A DNA stretch of 25,060 bases from JASMTM01 sp964441735 (lineage in GTDB: Bacteria > Thermotogota > Thermotogae > Petrotogales > Kosmotogaceae). The notes below the pieces were generated by a model. The model worked only from the letters and a program-made list of their open reading frames with translations. It searched no databases and had not been told where the DNA came from. Of the stretch, positions 15,025 to 23,178 are shown piece by piece. Numbering within the stretch: the first letter of the stretch is position 1; each line of letters starts with the position of its first letter. Made by a program: the position numbers and the translations under genes. Location: the NCBI GenBank assembly GCA_964441735.1, contig CAYTVB010000026.1, positions 1 through 25,060 on the forward strand. Reading direction: 5' to 3'.

Positions 15025-15471
15025 ATGAAAAATAGTGTGAGTTCCGATTTACTGGCAAAAAAGTTCATTTTACTTGCAAGACTAATGGAAGTGTCTCGAG
15101 ACAATCCCTTTAAAATCAGGACTTACAGATTTGCATCGAGTATTATTGGTAATAAAAAACGCTCGCTTACCAGCAGTGATATAAAAGCTTTGAGTAATAT
15201 CAGGGGAATTGGAGATGCTGTAGTAAAAAAATCCATTGAGTTTCTTGAAACGGGTTCAATCAAAAAAATTGAAGAAATTGAAAATAGTATTCCCTCAACC
15301 ATGCTCAAACTTATTACTGAAACCAGTATCCCTTCGTCCATTATTGCTGCTATATGGAAAGATTATATGATCGTCACTGAAGATGAAATAATTGATTTTC
15401 TTGCCGGGCGTCAGGAACAACTAAAGCTTTCTCAAAAACAAGTTTCAGATGCTGAAAAGGCTCTAAAATAG
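15025..15471 (+). CDS. Stand-alone DNA polymerase X-type N-terminal (8-kDa) helix-hairpin-helix protein
   Basis: This 148-residue protein matches the N-terminal helix-hairpin-helix domain of family X DNA polymerases. It has an ARLMEVSRDNPFKIRTYRFA helix (18-37), where polX has N-x-F-[KR]-x-x-[AS]-Y-R-x-A, followed by a hairpin LSNIRGIGDAVVKKSIEFL (56-74; GIG at 61-63). In polX this domain binds the 5' phosphate in gaps and can carry deoxyribose-phosphate lyase activity. The palm/nucleotidyltransferase and PHP domains are absent, and the remainder is an acidic/helical tail with a final charged helix (about 124-148). The gene is intact with a GGGAGAGGTG SD, and no polX remnant follows, because the next gene is on the other strand. 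It may be a structure-specific DNA-binding factor. Function is inferred only from the domain. Confidence 0.7.
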   Translation: MKNSVSSDLLAKKFILLARLMEVSRDNPFKIRTYRFASSIIGNKKRSLTSSDIKALSNIRGIGDAVVKKSIEFLETGSIKKIEEIENSIPSTMLKLITETSIPSSIIAAIWKDYMIVTEDEIIDFLAGRQEQLKLSQKQVSDAEKALK

Positions 15472-15472
15472 A

Positions 15473-15706
15473 TCATTTAATATGATTGCCTAGAAAGTTT
15501 ATCAACCATAAAACAACGGTTATTAATCCACTTATAACAAGACATGTTGTGATGGGTATCCACATTTCGAACCCATCCCTTGAAATATGGATATCTCCGG
15601 GTAATTTTCCGAAAGGAATGCCAATTTTTCTAAACAGGAATACGGTAAATCCTATAACTATCAATAGAATCCCTATTTTTATCAATATACGTTCAAGAAT
15701 CTGCAT
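15473..15706 (-). CDS. DUF2905 small membrane protein
   Basis: I start this gene at the ATG at 15706, giving 77 residues (MQILERILIKIG...), which fits DUF2905. An in-frame extension upstream to 15799 would overlap the dehydrogenase gene and adds no conserved sequence. The pattern is helix 1 (GILLIVIGFTVFLF), the central IPFGKLPGDIHI block, then helix 2 (TTCLVISGLITVVLWLI). The function of the family is unknown. The ATG lies 4 bases after the dehydrogenase stop codon without a strong SD, so translational coupling is likely. It ends one base from the convergent HhH gene. Confidence 0.85.
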   Translation of the reverse strand: MQILERILIKIGILLIVIGFTVFLFRKIGIPFGKLPGDIHISRDGFEMWIPITTCLVISGLITVVLWLINFLGNHIK

Positions 15707-15710
15707 ATAA

Positions 15711-16664
15711 TCAAACGACTCTGCTGAAAGGTTCCTTTTTGTTAAGAACTGATTTAATATTTTGTGCTGCTTTAAGCAACATATTTTCTCTTGTTTCATA
15801 GGTTGCTGAACCTATATGAGGTAGTATTACTACATTCTGAAGATTTTTAAGTGCTTCAGGGACCTCGGGTTCATGTTCATATACGTCAAGACCTGCCCCG
15901 GCTAATTCTTTATTTTCAAGCTTTTCTATTAGCGCTTTTTCATCAATAACGGGTCCCCTGGATGTGTTAATTAAGTAAGCAGTTTTCTTAATCATCTGAA
16001 GGCGGTTCTTATTTAGTAGATGGCGGGTTTCATCAGTTAACGGAACATGTAAGGAAATAATATCCGATTCTTTTAAGAGTTTTTCAAGACTTACGTATTT
16101 TGCCAACAATTGCTGTTCCGTTTCTTTAGAAAGAGGCTTACGATTGTTATAAATAATGTTCATTCCGAAAGCAAGGGCTCTTTTAGCGACAGCACTTCCT
16201 ATTCTTCCCATGCCAATTATTCCAAGAGTTTTATTATGTAATTCTAAACCCTGAAGAAGGTCGAATCTCCAACCTTTAAAAGAACCCTGTCGTGTAAATC
16301 TATCTGCTTCGACAATTCGTCTGCATGTCGCCAGAATAAGTCCAAATGCCAGGTCAGCAGTTGCATCTGTCAATACTCCGGACACGTTTGTTACCGCGAT
16401 GTTTTTCTTTCTGGCGTGATCTATATCAATATTATCGTATCCAGCAGCACAGTTTGAAATTACCTTAAGCTTAGGACAGCCATCAATTACTTCTTTATCA
16501 ATTTTGTCTGTTAACATAGACAATATTGCCACTGCATCGCGTGAATTGTTTATTGTTTCTTTTTTTGATAGTTGTCTATTTTCGTCATTCATTTTTACAT
16601 CGTATCCATTAAGTATTTTTCTCACAAAATCCGGGAGTTTATATGTACAAAATATTTTTTCCAT
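15711..16664 (-). CDS. D-isomer-specific 2-hydroxyacid dehydrogenase (glyoxylate/hydroxypyruvate reductase-like)
   Basis: This 317-residue NAD(P)-dependent enzyme would reduce a 2-keto acid such as glyoxylate or hydroxypyruvate to the D-hydroxy acid. It shows the substrate loop NCAAGYDNID, the Rossmann GIIGMGRIGSAVAKR, and the catalytic triad of the family: Arg236 in NTSRGP, Glu265 in EHEPE and His283 in LPHIGSAT. NRK follows the second strand, where NADP-preferring members have a basic residue. I use the ATG at 16664, well spaced from AAGGGGTG; an in-frame GTG three codons upstream lies inside that SD. It follows the permease gene by 12 bases and precedes DUF2905 by 4, so the three form an operon. 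It could also act on phenylpyruvate-type substrates, because motifs do not settle specificity. Confidence 0.88.
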   Translation of the reverse strand: MEKIFCTYKLPDFVRKILNGYDVKMNDENRQLSKKETINNSRDAVAILSMLTDKIDKEVIDGCPKLKVISNCAAGYDNIDIDHARKKNIAVTNVSGVLTDATADLAFGLILATCRRIVEADRFTRQGSFKGWRFDLLQGLELHNKTLGIIGMGRIGSAVAKRALAFGMNIIYNNRKPLSKETEQQLLAKYVSLEKLLKESDIISLHVPLTDETRHLLNKNRLQMIKKTAYLINTSRGPVIDEKALIEKLENKELAGAGLDVYEHEPEVPEALKNLQNVVILPHIGSATYETRENMLLKAAQNIKSVLNKKEPFSRVV

Positions 16665-16676
16665 TAAAATCACCCC

Positions 16677-17957
16677 TTAAAAAACTAAAGTTACGTATAT
16701 ACTTGAAATAAATAAACTTACAATAAGTACAAAAAGTCCATATCCCATGAATTTCAAAAAGCTTATCTGTTTATGATAATACTTCTTAAGCACTGCAAGT
16801 CCAATCACATTGGCTGAGGCACCTACAGCTGTTCCATTTCCACCAAGACATGCTCCCAGAGAAAGGGACCACCATATTGGTTTTAAATTTCCAAAAATGT
16901 CCGGGTTCAATTTTTTCATTGATTCCACGACGGGTATCAGTGTGGCTGTATAGGGAATATTGTCGACAAAAGCAGATGCAAATCCTGAAATATTCAAAAA
17001 TAACAATTTAGCAGTCTGCATGGACCCCTTTGAGATTCGCAACATAAAATCAGCAATACTTTCCAGAACGCCGGTTTCTTCAATGCCTCCAACCATAATA
17101 AATAATCCCACAAAAAAAAGTATGGAAGCCCATTCTACTTCTGAAAGATTTTCCTCAACGCCTTTGGGGAATAAGATTAAAAGCGAAACAGTAGCCATGG
17201 TTAAAGCGATAAAAGAACTGCTCAAATATATGTATTCCTGAAAGACAAAAAGGATTACAGTGATCAACAATAACACTATTGAAATCTTAAAACGTCTTGG
17301 TGATTCAATGGGTTTTCTGTCAAATGTTATCTGATCCAAATCGATTTTTTGAGAAAGAGTTTTTCTGAACAACAGAAGAAGTAATCCATTGACCGCGAAG
17401 AAAATTACCAGAACTGCCGGTCCAAGATTTACTACGAATTGCATAAAAGATAATGATGCAGCAGAACCGATCATTATATTGGGGGGATCGCCTATCAATG
17501 TTGCCGCGCCACCAATATTTGAAGAAAATATCTCCCCTAATACAAAGGGAATCGGGTCAATTTTTGCTGTATCCGCAACAGCCAGTGTAATGGGCACAAT
17601 TACAAGTATAGTGGTGACATTGTCAAGAATTGCAGACGTAATTGCGGTAAAAATTGCCAGATACATGTAAAGTTTTACCAGATTTCCCTTTGACATTGAG
17701 AGAGCTTTCATGCCAAAGTATTCAAAAAGGCCACATTTCTTTATTACAACTACAAAGGTCATCATGCCGAGAAGAAGAAAGATGGTATTAAAATCCACAT
17801 GCTCTGAAAAGATTGTCATTGGATCTTTAAATACTCCGAAAAATACCATCAGAATAGCGCCTGAAAGTGCAATTAGAGTTCTGTGTATTTTTTCAGCTAT
17901 TAAAAATGCGTAGGTAACAATAAAGATAATGATGGCTATATACATCTGTAATTCCAT
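16677..17957 (-). CDS. ArsB/NhaD superfamily ion permease (P-protein-like)
   Basis: This 426-residue inner-membrane transporter has about 11-12 helices and the two inverted-repeat signatures of the ion-transporter superfamily: SAILDNVTTILVIVPIT plus GGAATLIGDPPNIMIG in the first half, and ASAFVDNIPYTATLIPVV plus GACLGGNGTAVGASANVIG in the second. These DN and GGxxTxxGxxxN elements form the substrate and cation sites. Members include Na+/H+ antiporters (NhaD), arsenite/antimonite pumps (ArsB) and organic-anion carriers. No arsR or arsA is nearby, so arsenite export is not favoured; linkage to a 2-hydroxyacid dehydrogenase might point to an organic acid. I use the ATG at 17957; the in-frame GTG at 17966 is only 2 bases from AGGAG. 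Confidence 0.85.
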   Translation of the reverse strand: MELQMYIAIIIFIVTYAFLIAEKIHRTLIALSGAILMVFFGVFKDPMTIFSEHVDFNTIFLLLGMMTFVVVIKKCGLFEYFGMKALSMSKGNLVKLYMYLAIFTAITSAILDNVTTILVIVPITLAVADTAKIDPIPFVLGEIFSSNIGGAATLIGDPPNIMIGSAASLSFMQFVVNLGPAVLVIFFAVNGLLLLLFRKTLSQKIDLDQITFDRKPIESPRRFKISIVLLLITVILFVFQEYIYLSSSFIALTMATVSLLILFPKGVEENLSEVEWASILFFVGLFIMVGGIEETGVLESIADFMLRISKGSMQTAKLLFLNISGFASAFVDNIPYTATLIPVVESMKKLNPDIFGNLKPIWWSLSLGACLGGNGTAVGASANVIGLAVLKKYYHKQISFLKFMGYGLFVLIVSLFISSIYVTLVF

Positions 17958-18011
17958 TTTTATCACGGCTCCTGTTGGTTCTTCTCAAAGATACAAATAT
18001 TATTATATATC

Positions 18012-18042
18012 AAAAGACCGGCAAGAAAAACCTGCCGGTCTT
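18012..18042 (-). terminator. Intrinsic terminator of the clpC-like gene
   Basis: On the minus strand AAGACCGGCA (18042-18033) pairs perfectly with TGCCGGTCTT (18023-18014), a 10-bp GC-rich stem with a 9-base loop. The run ends in TTTT, then an AT-rich tail. It lies about 28 bases after the clpC stop codon and separates the chaperone locus from the permease operon. Confidence 0.8.
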
Positions 18043-18070
18043 AATTTCAATGAAGTTATGTTTGTTTATT

Positions 18071-20458
18071 TTAGTCTTTTTTGTTTATTCTTAAAGAGTA
18101 TTCGTCCGCATCTACTTCCACTGTGTCACCCTGATTGATACTACCCTCAATGATCATGTCAGCAAGAGGTCCTTCAACCTCTCTTTCCACAAATCTTCTT
18201 AAAGGTCTTGCTCCAAAGGTTAGGTCATAACCTCTACTGGCAATAAATTCAACCGCCTTTTTTGTGAAATCAAGTTTCATATCCTGTTCTCCCAATCTTC
18301 TCAATGTGTCTTCGAGTTCAAGTTTTACAATTTTCTTGACATCCTCTTCTGACAGTGTTTTGAATAACACAATGGAATCGAGTCTGTTTATAAATTCAGG
18401 GTTGAATTTTGTTTTCAGTCGCTTTTCAAGACTGTTCATTATTTCCCCAGTTAATTCCTCATTTTCTGACAGTTCTGCTGACGCAATGTTGCTTGTCATA
18501 ATCAGTATTGTATTTGTGAAACTCACAGTTTTACCGTGCCCATCTGTTAGTCTTCCATCATCCATTACCTGAAGTAAAATATTATGAACTTCGGAATGTG
18601 CTTTTTCTATTTCGTCAAGTAAAATCACAGAATATGGTCTTCTTCTTACTTTTTCTGTGAGCTGGCCGCCTTCTTCATAACCAACGTATCCTGGAGGAGC
18701 ACCGATTAATCGTGATACGGTGTGTTTTTCCATGTACTCGGACATATCAATTCGAACAATTGCATCTTCACTGCCAAACAAAATACTTGCCAGTCTTTTT
18801 GCAAGTTCAGTTTTTCCAACTCCTGTGGGACCCATGAATAGAAATGTACCCCATGGACGATTTGGATCTTTTAATCCTGCTCTGGCTCTTTTTATGGTTT
18901 GAGTAACGGTATCCACAGCCTCTTCCTGATTCACAAAGCGCTGATGAATCAAATCCTTTAATTTCTTGAGTTTTTCCCTTTCTGTTTCCAGCAGTTTTCC
19001 AGCTGGTATACCAGTCCACTGTTCAACAATTGATGCGATTAATTCAGGCGTTACGGTTTTATCGCTTCCCTGATTAGTTTTATGCCACTTGTCACGGTTT
19101 TTATTATATTCTTTCTTCAGTTTTTCGTATTCGGTTTTGATTTCTGCTGCTTCTTTGTATTTTCCTTCCTGTACGTGTTCGGTAATTTCATCATCTAGTT
19201 CCTTAAGTTCCTTTTCTGTTGATCTCAAATTGTCAGGCATATATCCTGATTTTAGACGAACATAGGAAGCTGATTCATCTATCAGGTCAATTGCTTTATC
19301 AGGCAGAAAACGGTCTGTTATGTACTTAACACTTAAATCAACAGCAGTTTTGAGGGAATCTTCTGTTATTTCAACATTGTGATGTTTTTCATATGTTTCT
19401 CTTAATCCTTTCAGGATTTCATATGTTTCTTCAATTGATGGTTCATCAACTATTATTGGCTGGAATCGTCGCTCGAGGGCCCGGTCTTTTTCGATATATT
19501 TTCTGTACTCATCGAGCGTGGTAGCACCAACGCATTGCAGTTCACCACGGGATAAGGCTGGTTTCATTAGATTTGCTGCATCCATTGAACCTTCTGCAGA
19601 ACCAGCACCTACAACGGTGTGTATCTCATCAATAAAAAGTATAATCTCACCGGCAAGTTTTTTTACCGCGTCTATAATGCCTTTCATTCGCTCTTCAAAT
19701 TCTCCCCGGAATTTTGAACCAGCTATGACCCGTCCCATGTCAAGGACCAGTACTTTTTTCTCCTTCAAGTATTCAGGAACATCTCCTTCTGAAATTCTTT
19801 GAGCAAGGCCTTCGACAATTGCCGTTTTACCTACTCCCGGTTCTCCAACAAGGGCAGGATTATTCTTAGTTTTTCTTCCAAGTATTTGAATGACCCGCCT
19901 TATCTCATTTTCACGTCCGATCACGGGGGTTAACTTGTTTTGCTTTGCCAGTTCTGTAAGATCTATGGTGAACCGTTTTATTATATTCACATTTTCATTT
20001 TCACTAACCTCAGCTTTATCTCTTTTTTTCAGAATCTCCCCATAAACTTTGTCAACACTCAAATCGTGTTTGATCAACATTCTTCCAGCTATCGAAGAGG
20101 ATTCCTTCATCATGGCCAGTAGTAGATGCTCTGTACCAATACGCGAATCTTTCATTCTTTCAGCTTCGTTTTTGGCTGTTTCAAGTACATGTCTTGCATC
20201 AGGAGTCATATAAATCTGATTTTTTTGTCCGGAACTACCGGAACCATATCTACCTATTACGTCTTCTACATCTCTCCTTAGTTCATTGAGATTGACATCA
20301 AAGGATTTCAGAATATTTATAGCAAAATTATCGCCATCTTCCAGAATGGCAAGTAAGATATGTTCACTTCCAAACTGATTCTGTTTATATCTCATCAATA
20401 CATCCTGTACATCGCCAAGGATTTTTTGGACTTTTTGTGTGTATTGTTCTTGATTCAT
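18071..20458 (-). CDS. clpC: ClpC-type Hsp100 AAA+ unfoldase/disaggregase
   Basis: This 795-residue Hsp100 protein has two N-terminal Clp repeats (about 5-150), D1 with Walker A GEPGVGKT (205-212) and Walker B ILFIDEIH (273-280), a short middle domain with a UVR-like KYKEAAEIKTEYEKLKKE (433-450), and D2 with Walker A GPTGVGKT (543-550) and Walker B ILLDEIEK (612-619). The short middle domain makes it ClpC rather than ClpB. The D2 loop that in ClpC/ClpA/ClpX carries [ILV]GF for docking to ClpP reads SNIASAELSENEELTGEIMN (656-675) and contains no such tripeptide. I place the start at the ATG at 20458, 8 bases after GGAGG; an in-frame TTG at 20473 would contain that SD. It follows dnaK-hsp20 and is separated from hsp20 by a terminator. 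Confidence 0.9.
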   Translation of the reverse strand: MNQEQYTQKVQKILGDVQDVLMRYKQNQFGSEHILLAILEDGDNFAINILKSFDVNLNELRRDVEDVIGRYGSGSSGQKNQIYMTPDARHVLETAKNEAERMKDSRIGTEHLLLAMMKESSSIAGRMLIKHDLSVDKVYGEILKKRDKAEVSENENVNIIKRFTIDLTELAKQNKLTPVIGRENEIRRVIQILGRKTKNNPALVGEPGVGKTAIVEGLAQRISEGDVPEYLKEKKVLVLDMGRVIAGSKFRGEFEERMKGIIDAVKKLAGEIILFIDEIHTVVGAGSAEGSMDAANLMKPALSRGELQCVGATTLDEYRKYIEKDRALERRFQPIIVDEPSIEETYEILKGLRETYEKHHNVEITEDSLKTAVDLSVKYITDRFLPDKAIDLIDESASYVRLKSGYMPDNLRSTEKELKELDDEITEHVQEGKYKEAAEIKTEYEKLKKEYNKNRDKWHKTNQGSDKTVTPELIASIVEQWTGIPAGKLLETEREKLKKLKDLIHQRFVNQEEAVDTVTQTIKRARAGLKDPNRPWGTFLFMGPTGVGKTELAKRLASILFGSEDAIVRIDMSEYMEKHTVSRLIGAPPGYVGYEEGGQLTEKVRRRPYSVILLDEIEKAHSEVHNILLQVMDDGRLTDGHGKTVSFTNTILIMTSNIASAELSENEELTGEIMNSLEKRLKTKFNPEFINRLDSIVLFKTLSEEDVKKIVKLELEDTLRRLGEQDMKLDFTKKAVEFIASRGYDLTFGARPLRRFVEREVEGPLADMIIEGSINQGDTVEVDADEYSLRINKKD

Positions 20459-20471
20459 TATCTTCACCTCC

Positions 20472-20502
20472 AAAAAAAGGGCGCCCTTCTATCGGGCGCC
20501 CC
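20472..20502 (-). terminator. Strong intrinsic terminator between hsp20 and clpC
   Basis: On the minus strand the arms GGGCGCCC (20501-20494 and 20486-20479) form an 8-bp all-GC stem, extendable by one G-T pair, with a 7-base loop. They are followed at once by seven Ts (20478-20472). The T-run abuts the clpC SD (GGAGG), so clpC can be expressed from the dnaK promoter only by read-through, or from a promoter not visible to me. Confidence 0.9.
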
Positions 20503-20517
20503 TGATGTTTTATTGTT

Positions 20518-20970
20518 TTACTCAATCTCCAGTTTCTTTGCTTCCCGTTTAGCTTCTTCTTTCTTGGGTAGCTCGATCTTTAGAATCCCTTCTTCGTATT
20601 TAGCCTTTGCCTGGTCCTGATCTACATTGTCGGGAATTCTGAAGGATCTACTGAAACTACCAAATGTTCTTTCATATAGGTGGTAATTTCTTGATTTGTC
20701 TTCTCTTTCATCTTTCTTTTCCCCTTTTACTGTAAGGACGCCATCTGACAGATCAATATCGAGTTCATCTTTTTCAATTCCGGGTATTTCCATTTCGATA
20801 TTCACTGCTTCCTCTGTTTCATATACGTTTACTGTTGGTATAAAACCGTTTCGTGTACTTCTTCTGATTCCAAAGTCCTCAAATGCTTCGTCAAACATCC
20901 TATCAATTTCTCTCTGCAAGTCCACAAAAGGTGTAAAGACATTTCCTTCTCTTCTTCTTTCAATAGCCAT
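20518..20970 (-). CDS. hsp20: Small heat-shock protein, Hsp20/alpha-crystallin family
   Basis: This 150-residue holdase keeps unfolding proteins in a refoldable state for DnaK and Hsp100. The N-terminal arm has PFVDLQREIDRMFDEAFEDF. The alpha-crystallin domain (about 42-135) includes VNIEMEIPGIEKDELDI, the GVLTVKGEKK strand, ERTFGSFSRSFRIPDNV and the YEEGILKIELPK strand with the A-x-x-x-n-G-v-L-type signature. The C-terminal LEI (147-149) is the I-x-I-type motif used for oligomer assembly. A strong AGGAGGTG SD precedes the ATG. It begins 36 bases after the dnaK stop, with no terminator between, so it is co-transcribed with dnaK. A terminator follows 15 bases past its stop. Confidence 0.96.
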   Translation of the reverse strand: MAIERRREGNVFTPFVDLQREIDRMFDEAFEDFGIRRSTRNGFIPTVNVYETEEAVNIEMEIPGIEKDELDIDLSDGVLTVKGEKKDEREDKSRNYHLYERTFGSFSRSFRIPDNVDQDQAKAKYEEGILKIELPKKEEAKREAKKLEIE

Positions 20971-21006
20971 ATAGGCTCACCTCCTGTTATGTTCTATTTT
21001 TATCTA

Positions 21007-22890
21007 TTATTCATTACCTTTAGGTGGTATGTATTCTGATCCGCTTTCGGAGTCGCTTGTATCTTCATCGGATTCGTCGGATTCGCCAGATTCACCAGTT
21101 TCCTCTGAGCTTGCTTCTTGAGCTTCTTGTTGCTGTTTTTGCTGATCCTGGTAAATCTTTTGTCCAACTTTCATACTTTCTTCCTGTAATTGATCGAATA
21201 GTAATTTTACTCTTTGCATATTATTGTTGTTTATTGCTTCTCTGAGATCTTTAACCTTTGTCTCAAGATTGGATCTTTCTTCGTTTGAAAGTTTGTCTCC
21301 GCTTTCTTTGAGTATCTTTTCAATCTGGTGTGCGAGTTCGTCTGCTTTATTTTTGAGTTCCACTTCCTGTTTGCGCTTTTTGTCCTGTTCTTCATATTTT
21401 TCTGCATCTTTTAAGATCTTCTGAATATCATCATCTGAAAGCTTCTGTCTTCCACTTACTACCATTGACTGTTCCTTGTTTGTACCAAGGTCTTTTGCAT
21501 GAACATGCACGATACCATCACTATCTATGTCAAAGGTTACTTCAATCTGTGGTACACCTCTTGGTGCAGGTGGTATTCCCGTTAGTTTGAAGCTTCCAAG
21601 TGGAATGTTATCGTTTGCCATGGTCCTTTCACCCTGATATACCTTTATCTCAACTTCGGGCTGTCCATCTTCAGCGGTGGTAAAGATCTTTGATTTTTTC
21701 ACCGGTATAGTTGAGTTTCTGTCAATTATCGGTTCCATAAGTCCACCTTTAACTTCTACACCGAGTGTAAGTGGTGTTACATCTACAAGGACTAAGTCCT
21801 GGTCAATGTCTCCACCAAGAATACCAGCCTGTGTTGATGCACCTACTGCTACCGCTTCGTCAGGATTAATACCCTTGTTTGGATCTTTTCCAAAAATACC
21901 CTTAATGAACTTCTGCACATAAGGAATCCTTGTTGATCCACCTACCAGGATTATGTCGTCAACTTCTGATGGTGACATCTCTTTATCATTAAGTACCCTT
22001 TCAACCTGGTCTCTTGTGGATTCAATGAGATCACTAATTAACGATTCAAAGGTTGAGCGGGTAATTGTCATTTCAAGGTGCAATGGTCCATCTGATGTTG
22101 CTGTTATGAAGGGCAAACTAATTTCTGTTTCCATCTTGGTTGATAGTTCAATTTTTGCCCTTTCAGCTGCGTCTTTCATTCTCTGGAATGCCTGTTTGTC
22201 TTTCTTCAAGTCTATTCCATGTTGTTTTTTAAATTCTCCAGCAATGTGATCTATCAGCCTTTCGTCGAAGTCATCTCCTCCGAGTGTATTGTTACCAGAT
22301 GTTGCAAGAACTTCTACAACTCCGTCTCCAATATCCAGCAATGAAACATCAAAAGTACCTCCACCAAGATCATAGACAACTATTTTTTTGTCTCCCTTTG
22401 TTTTATCCAGTCCATAAGCGACAGCTGCTGCGGTAGGTTCGTTTATTATTCTCATTACTTCGAGACCTGCAATTATTCCTGCTTCTTTTGTTGCCTGTCT
22501 TTGTGAGTCGTTGAAGTACGCGGGACATGTAATGACCGCTTTTGTTATCTTTCCATCAAGATAATCTTCTGCATCTTTTTTTAGTTTTTTCAGAATAAAT
22601 GCACTAATTTCCTGTGGTGTGTATTCCTTATCATCAATTTTCGCTTTATAATCTGAACCCATTTTTCTTTTTATTGAACGAACTGTTCTATCTGAATTCA
22701 GAATAACCTGTCTTTTTGCAGGTTCACCAACCATAATTTCTCCTGTCTTACTAAATGAAACTATTGATGGTGTTGTACGTGAACCTTCTGCATTTGGAAT
22801 GACCTCTGCGTTCCCATCTGGTTTTATCCATGATATTACTGAGTTTGTCGTTCCCAGGTCAATTCCCACAACATACTCTTTCTTAGCCAC
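21007..22890 (-). CDS. dnaK: Hsp70 chaperone DnaK
   Basis: This 627-residue protein has the ATPase signatures VGIDLGTTNS (8-17), VYDLGGGTFDVSLLDIG and ILVGGSTRIPYVQ, the linker LVLVDVTPLTLGVEV, and a full substrate-binding domain with helical lid. It lacks the ~24-residue loop insertion seen in many Gram-negative DnaKs, so it resembles the Gram-positive/thermophile type. The C-terminus is unusual: a Gln-rich stretch (QQKQQQEAQ), then a Ser/Glu/Asp-rich tail ending EYIPPKGNE, not the common D-E-F-E-E-V-type ending. GTG at 22890 is the start, 7 bases after GGAGGG. No grpE or dnaJ lies in the window. Transcription starts from a perfect-consensus promoter; no CIRCE repeat is visible. Confidence 0.97.
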   Translation of the reverse strand: MAKKEYVVGIDLGTTNSVISWIKPDGNAEVIPNAEGSRTTPSIVSFSKTGEIMVGEPAKRQVILNSDRTVRSIKRKMGSDYKAKIDDKEYTPQEISAFILKKLKKDAEDYLDGKITKAVITCPAYFNDSQRQATKEAGIIAGLEVMRIINEPTAAAVAYGLDKTKGDKKIVVYDLGGGTFDVSLLDIGDGVVEVLATSGNNTLGGDDFDERLIDHIAGEFKKQHGIDLKKDKQAFQRMKDAAERAKIELSTKMETEISLPFITATSDGPLHLEMTITRSTFESLISDLIESTRDQVERVLNDKEMSPSEVDDIILVGGSTRIPYVQKFIKGIFGKDPNKGINPDEAVAVGASTQAGILGGDIDQDLVLVDVTPLTLGVEVKGGLMEPIIDRNSTIPVKKSKIFTTAEDGQPEVEIKVYQGERTMANDNIPLGSFKLTGIPPAPRGVPQIEVTFDIDSDGIVHVHAKDLGTNKEQSMVVSGRQKLSDDDIQKILKDAEKYEEQDKKRKQEVELKNKADELAHQIEKILKESGDKLSNEERSNLETKVKDLREAINNNNMQRVKLLFDQLQEESMKVGQKIYQDQQKQQQEAQEASSEETGESGESDESDEDTSDSESGSEYIPPKGNE

Positions 22891-22967
22891 GGTAATTCCC
22901 TCCTTAATTCCAATTCTTTTTTATTGTTAGTTAAAGATATTTTCTACATCCTTAAAACTCTATTCTT

Positions 22968-22996
22968 ATTATAAAAATCTAAGTTGTGGTTGTCAA
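22968..22996 (-). promoter_or_regulatory. Consensus SigA promoter of dnaK-hsp20
   Basis: On the minus strand TTGACA (22996-22991), an exact 17-base spacer and TATAAT (22973-22968) form an ideal housekeeping promoter. The leader is about 70 bases. I looked for the CIRCE operator (TTAGCACTC/GAGTGCTAA) between here and the dnaK start and did not find it. Confidence 0.85.
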
Positions 22997-23178
22997 TACT
23001 GGTTAAGATATATATGATATTTCTATAAGGCTTTATTTATAGGATTTACAATAATCATAATTTTAATGTAAAGAAATTGTATAGCGTTCGTAGTCATAGA
23101 CTGATAATAATAATTATTATAATTTCTGTTTATAATATTCATGGTTGATGATATTTTGTACATGGGAGGTGGAAACAG

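Noticed and set aside
15707..15799. Extended start for the DUF2905 gene
   Set aside because: The extension lies within the dehydrogenase gene in another frame. The family normally starts close to the first membrane helix, as from 15706.
20459..20473. Upstream TTG start for clpC
   Set aside because: The codons from TTG include the GGAGG ribosome site of the ATG at 20458, so the TTG cannot be the normal start.
20479..20501. Two GGGCGCCC copies as a restriction or methylation-site repeat
   Set aside because: The copies pair with each other and are followed by seven Ts, so an intrinsic terminator explains them better.
23107..23120. 14-base perfect palindrome ATAATAATTATTAT upstream of the DUF47 gene
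   Set aside because: It is all A and T in an AT-rich region, so chance is likely. No Pho-box-like direct repeats were found.
22891..23178. CIRCE or other named heat-shock operator upstream of dnaK
   Set aside because: No TTAGCACTC or GAGTGCTAA half-site was seen on either strand.
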